Positions 6,670 through 9,280 of a stretch of 9,280 bases of DNA are shown one piece after another. Under the pieces are notes generated by a model. The model was not told the origin of the DNA and did no database searches. It worked only from the letters and a program-made list of their open reading frames with translations. Source of the DNA: CAYQZD01 sp964421875 (lineage in GTDB: Bacteria; Electryoneota; Tariuqbacteria; Tariuqbacterales; Tariuqbacteraceae). Positions within the stretch are counted from its first letter, which is position 1. Every line of letters starts with the position of its first letter. The translations under genes were made by a program, and so were the position numbers. The DNA lies in the NCBI GenBank assembly GCA_964421875.1, contig CAYQZD010000138.1, positions 1 through 9,280 of the forward strand, written 5' to 3'.

Positions 6670-8079
6670 ATGCTGGAAAAAATATTCAAACTTCAGCAGA
6701 ACAACACCACCGTCCGCACCGAAATTTCCGCCGGAACCACCACTTTCCTCACTATGGCTTACATCATTTTCGTCCAGCCTGCGCTGCTGTCTCAAGCGGG
6801 GATGGATTTCGGGTCGGTGATGATGGCAACCTGCATTTCCGCCGCTGTCGCCACGCTGTTTATGGGGATTGTGGCGAATTATCCCATCGCCCTCGCCCCC
6901 GGAATGGGGGAAAACTTCTTCTTCGTTTTCACCGTGGTGATTGCGATGGGGGTGTCGTGGCAGGCGGCTTTGGCGATTGTGTTCATCTCCGGACTGCTGT
7001 TCTTCATCCTTACACTATTCCGTATCCGGGAAATGGTGATTAATTCCGTGCCCGATTCCCTGAAATCGGCGATTGCGGTGGGGATAGGATTCTTCATCGC
7101 CTTCATCGGATTGGCGGACGCGGGGATAATTGTGCGCAACAACGCCGGACTGGCGCCCATCGCCTTTTTAGACCAGGGGGCGATGTCGTCGGTGGATTTT
7201 TTGCTCAGCAAGCTGTCCCAGTTCGAATACGCCAGCGGCGCGGTGAAATTAGGGAATCTGGGCGCGCCCCCGACGCTGCTCGCTGTATTCGGGCTGATGG
7301 TGATTTCGGCGCTGATGGTGCGCAAAGTGCGCGGAGCGATACTCATCGGGATGATGGCCACGCTCATCGCCGGGCTCATCTTCAGCGTGGTGAAGTGGAA
7401 AGGGCTGGCAGGGGCTCCGCCTTCGGTTGAGCCCACGTTTTTCAAATTCGACTTCGCCGCCATCCTCTCCTTCAAGATGATACCCATTATCATCGTATTC
7501 CTGTTTATGGATATGTTCGACACCATCGGCACTTTCATCGGAGTCACCAAACAGGCGGGATTCCTGAAAGACGGCAAAATGCCCCGCGCCCAGCAGGCGC
7601 TTTACGCCGATTCCGTGGGGACGATGGTGGGAGCGGCGCTGGGGACCTCGACCGTCACCAGCTTCATCGAGTCCACCGCCGGAGTGGAGGCCGGAGGGCG
7701 GACCGGGCTGACCAGCGTGGTCACAGGACTGCTGTTCCTGCTGGCGATATTTTTCTATCCCCTGGTGCGGATGGTGGGGGGCGGATACGATATGGGGAAC
7801 AACATTTTTCTCTACCCCATAACCGCTCCGGCGCTGATAATCGTGGGGGCGATGATGGTGAAAAGCATCACCGGGGTGAACTGGAAGGACTACACCGAGA
7901 CCATCCCCTCCTTCTTAGTTATCATCGGGATGCCGCTGACCTATTCCATCGCTGACGGATTAGCCTTCGGCTTCATCGCTTATCCGCTGATGAAGTTGTT
8001 GTCGGGCAGGGCGAAGGAATGTTCGGTTCTGATGTATGCGCTGGGGGGGTTGTTTGTGTTAAGGTATGTGTTTTTGTGA
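6670..8079 (+). CDS. NCS2 family nucleobase permease (AzgA/PbuG/PurP-like)
   Basis: This inner-membrane transporter likely imports a purine base (adenine, guanine or hypoxanthine) with protons, by family knowledge of the COG2252/AzgA branch. The 469 residues match family length and contain many hydrophobic segments. Diagnostic motifs are the N-terminal TTVRTEISAGTTTFLTMAY at 13-31, ANYPIALAPGMG at 69-80, FDTIGTFIGVTKQAG at 283-297 with conserved D284 in the substrate site region, and the GTSTVTSFIESTAGVEAGGR run at 325-344 with conserved E334. One oddity is E81-N82-F83 after APGMG, where relatives usually have Leu-Asn-Ala; this puts a charged residue near the substrate region. The exact base cannot be told from sequence. 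The gene is richer in GC and G-runs than the rpoN unit, and the lipoprotein gene follows after 14 bp. Confidence 0.95.
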   Translation: MLEKIFKLQQNNTTVRTEISAGTTTFLTMAYIIFVQPALLSQAGMDFGSVMMATCISAAVATLFMGIVANYPIALAPGMGENFFFVFTVVIAMGVSWQAALAIVFISGLLFFILTLFRIREMVINSVPDSLKSAIAVGIGFFIAFIGLADAGIIVRNNAGLAPIAFLDQGAMSSVDFLLSKLSQFEYASGAVKLGNLGAPPTLLAVFGLMVISALMVRKVRGAILIGMMATLIAGLIFSVVKWKGLAGAPPSVEPTFFKFDFAAILSFKMIPIIIVFLFMDMFDTIGTFIGVTKQAGFLKDGKMPRAQQALYADSVGTMVGAALGTSTVTSFIESTAGVEAGGRTGLTSVVTGLLFLLAIFFYPLVRMVGGGYDMGNNIFLYPITAPALIIVGAMMVKSITGVNWKDYTETIPSFLVIIGMPLTYSIADGLAFGFIAYPLMKLLSGRAKECSVLMYALGGLFVLRYVFL

Positions 8080-8084
8080 TTAGC

Positions 8085-8090
8085 AAGGAA
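8085..8090 (+). promoter_or_regulatory. Ribosome binding site (AAGGAA) deciding the lipoprotein start
   Basis: AAGGAA lies 3 bases before the ATG at 8094. Together with the signal peptide that starts at that ATG, it favours this start over an in-frame ATG at 8019 inside the permease gene. Confidence 0.6.
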
Positions 8091-8093
8091 GAT

Positions 8094-9269
8094 ATGAAAA
8101 TTTCACCCACAAGGACGGCAGCCGCCGCCCTTTTTATCGCCGCAATGTGCCTGTGCCTCGGCTGCGGGAAGTCCGGCAATGAACGCGCCGCGCTTGAAGT
8201 TTCCGCCGACAGTGCCGGGTATTCGGCGGAGTACGCCGCTTCGCTGAAACCGTTCAAGCAGGGCGATAAATACGGCTACAAGGACGCGGCGGGTAATACC
8301 GTCATCGAGCCCCGCTTCTACCGGGCGCGGCGTTTTAAAGAGGGATTGGCGGCGGTCAACCACGGCAGGTGGCTGAAGGACCGCTGGGGGTATATCGATC
8401 CCGGCGGGAATTTTATAGTCCCCGCCGCTTTTGAATACGCGAATGATTTCAAGGAGGGACAGGCGCGGGTGAAGCAGAACGGCGTGTGGCGGATTGTCGT
8501 CCGCAGGGATTCCGCTGATTTCAAGCTAATCCCCGGCGGGGAAGATAAGATGGAAGAATACGCGCTGCAAAAATTCCCCGGACCTCTGCCGGGGATGGAG
8601 TTTGTGCAAATCCCGGCGGGGATATTCCTGATGGGCTCGGACAGCGGCAAGTTCGAAACCCCGCCGCACCTGGTGGGAGTGGCTCCCTTCCAGATGATGA
8701 CCACCGAGGTCACCCAGGCGCAGTGGCGGAAGGTGATGAAAGGGCAGCGCCCCTCCTATTTCAAGGGGGACAGCCTCCCGGTGGAGATGATTGTGATGGT
8801 GGAAATTCAGCATTTTATCCGCCGCCTCAACGGGCTCGACCCCGGAAACCGCTACCGTCTCCCCAGCGAGGCGGAGTGGGAATACGCCTGCCGCGCGGGG
8901 TCGAAGGGGGATTTCTGCTATGGGGAGGAGGATTCGCTGCTGGGGGATTACGGCTGGTTCGCGGGGAACGCGGTATCGACCATGCCGGTGGCGGGGAAGC
9001 TCCCCAATGCCTGGGGGCTGTTCGATATGCACGGCAACGCGCGGGAAATCTGCGCCGACCATTTCCACTCATCCTACGAAGGCGCCCCCGCCGACGGGGA
9101 AGCCTGGGTGGACAGCGTCATCACCGGCTATTCGCTGACGGCGCGGGGGGGAAGCTGGAACCTGGGATTCAACGACTGCCGTTCCGCTTCAAGGACGCTG
9201 CTATGGCGCAACGGGGCTTGGAATACCACGGGATTTAGATTGGCGAGGTTAGCGGAGAGGGGGGAGTGA
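8094..9269 (+). CDS. Predicted lipoprotein with two WG repeats and a SUMF1/FGE-like domain
   Basis: The protein has 391 residues from the ATG at 8094. An in-frame ATG at 8019 would add 25 residues ahead of the signal peptide and overlap the permease, so it is unlikely. Residues 1-24 form a signal peptide ending in CLGC, with C24 the likely lipidated cysteine (position -3 is Cys rather than the usual Leu). Two WG repeats follow: about 56-88 (KYGYKDAAGNTVIEPRF) and 97-126 (RWGYIDPGGNFIVPAAF). Residues 165-386 form a formylglycine-generating-enzyme-like (SUMF1) domain: MEFVQIPAGIFLMGS at 168-182, TTEVTQAQW at 203-211, YRLPSEAEWEYACRAG at 254-269, GLFDMHGNAREIC at 308-320, RGGSW at 351-355 and GFRLAR at 380-385. 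Usual Ser-Trp-x-Asp-Ala and GNVWEW segments are altered (residues 232-238 and 314-319), so a binding rather than catalytic role is likely. The acceptor partner is unknown. Confidence 0.93.
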   Translation: MKISPTRTAAAALFIAAMCLCLGCGKSGNERAALEVSADSAGYSAEYAASLKPFKQGDKYGYKDAAGNTVIEPRFYRARRFKEGLAAVNHGRWLKDRWGYIDPGGNFIVPAAFEYANDFKEGQARVKQNGVWRIVVRRDSADFKLIPGGEDKMEEYALQKFPGPLPGMEFVQIPAGIFLMGSDSGKFETPPHLVGVAPFQMMTTEVTQAQWRKVMKGQRPSYFKGDSLPVEMIVMVEIQHFIRRLNGLDPGNRYRLPSEAEWEYACRAGSKGDFCYGEEDSLLGDYGWFAGNAVSTMPVAGKLPNAWGLFDMHGNAREICADHFHSSYEGAPADGEAWVDSVITGYSLTARGGSWNLGFNDCRSASRTLLWRNGAWNTTGFRLARLAERGE

Positions 9270-9280
9270 GGGGGGTGTAT

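Noticed and set aside
6879..7577. Long minus-strand open frame (232 codons) opposite the permease
   Set aside because: It lies wholly inside a gene with clear family motifs, and its translation is low-complexity Ser/Pro/Met/Ala-rich without any recognisable motif. It is a shadow of GC-rich coding.
8019..8093. Earlier start for the lipoprotein at 8019
   Set aside because: It would lie inside the permease gene and put 25 residues ahead of a clear lipoprotein signal peptide; the ATG at 8094 has its own ribosome binding site.
8400..8621. Three copies of CCCGGCGGG (8400-8408, 8531-8541, 8612-8620) as a REP-like repeat
   Set aside because: Each encodes a Pro-Gly-Gly or Pro-Ala-Gly turn in one reading frame, so coding and codon bias explain them.
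8526..9068. Minus-strand open frame (180 codons) opposite the lipoprotein gene
   Set aside because: The + strand encodes a complete SUMF1 domain here; the reverse translation is His/Pro/Arg-rich as expected for a shadow frame.
9252..9276. G-runs at the right end as a G-quadruplex
   Set aside because: Only two long G-runs are close together; four suitably spaced runs are not present.

Overview
The window is bacterial: compact genes, Shine-Dalgarno sites, a sigma-54 gene (rpoN), an NCS2 purine-type permease and a lipoprotein with WG repeats and a SUMF1 domain. No rRNA, tRNA or lineage marker fixes the phylum. The mix (rpoN, a GT-C glycosyltransferase, WG/SUMF1 lipoprotein, moderate GC) would suit a Gram-negative lineage such as the FCB superphylum or a related candidate phylum, but that is an inference.

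Region 1 (1 to about 1270) is AT-rich and all genes read rightward. It holds an unrecognised protein with two winged-helix-like halves, whose 5' end is unclear because three frames are partly open at the left edge. After an 85-bp gap with an imperfect dyad comes a small orphan protein of 98 residues. Composition and unrecognised content suggest accessory or transferred DNA ending directly against rpoN.

Region 2 (about 1270 to 6569) is a tight four-gene unit: rpoN, a SAM-dependent methyltransferase of the DNA N4/N6 type, an unrecognised 322-residue protein, and a GT-C family membrane glycosyltransferase. Junctions are a 4-bp overlap, 2 bp and 1 bp, so co-transcription is likely. The usual proteobacterial rpoN neighbours (lptB upstream; hpf and ptsN downstream) are absent from the window. 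The methyltransferase plus its unknown partner is the most interesting pair here; it could be a modification or defence-like module or an RNA-modification pair, and the sequence does not settle which.

Region 3 (6570 to 9280) follows a 100-bp gap and has higher GC with G-rich codons. It encodes an NCS2/AzgA-type permease and, 14 bp later, a lipoprotein with two WG repeats fused to a SUMF1/FGE-like domain. The last 11 bases hold nothing recognisable. All eight genes are on the + strand. No CRISPR array, insertion sequence, structural RNA or convincing rho-independent terminator was seen.
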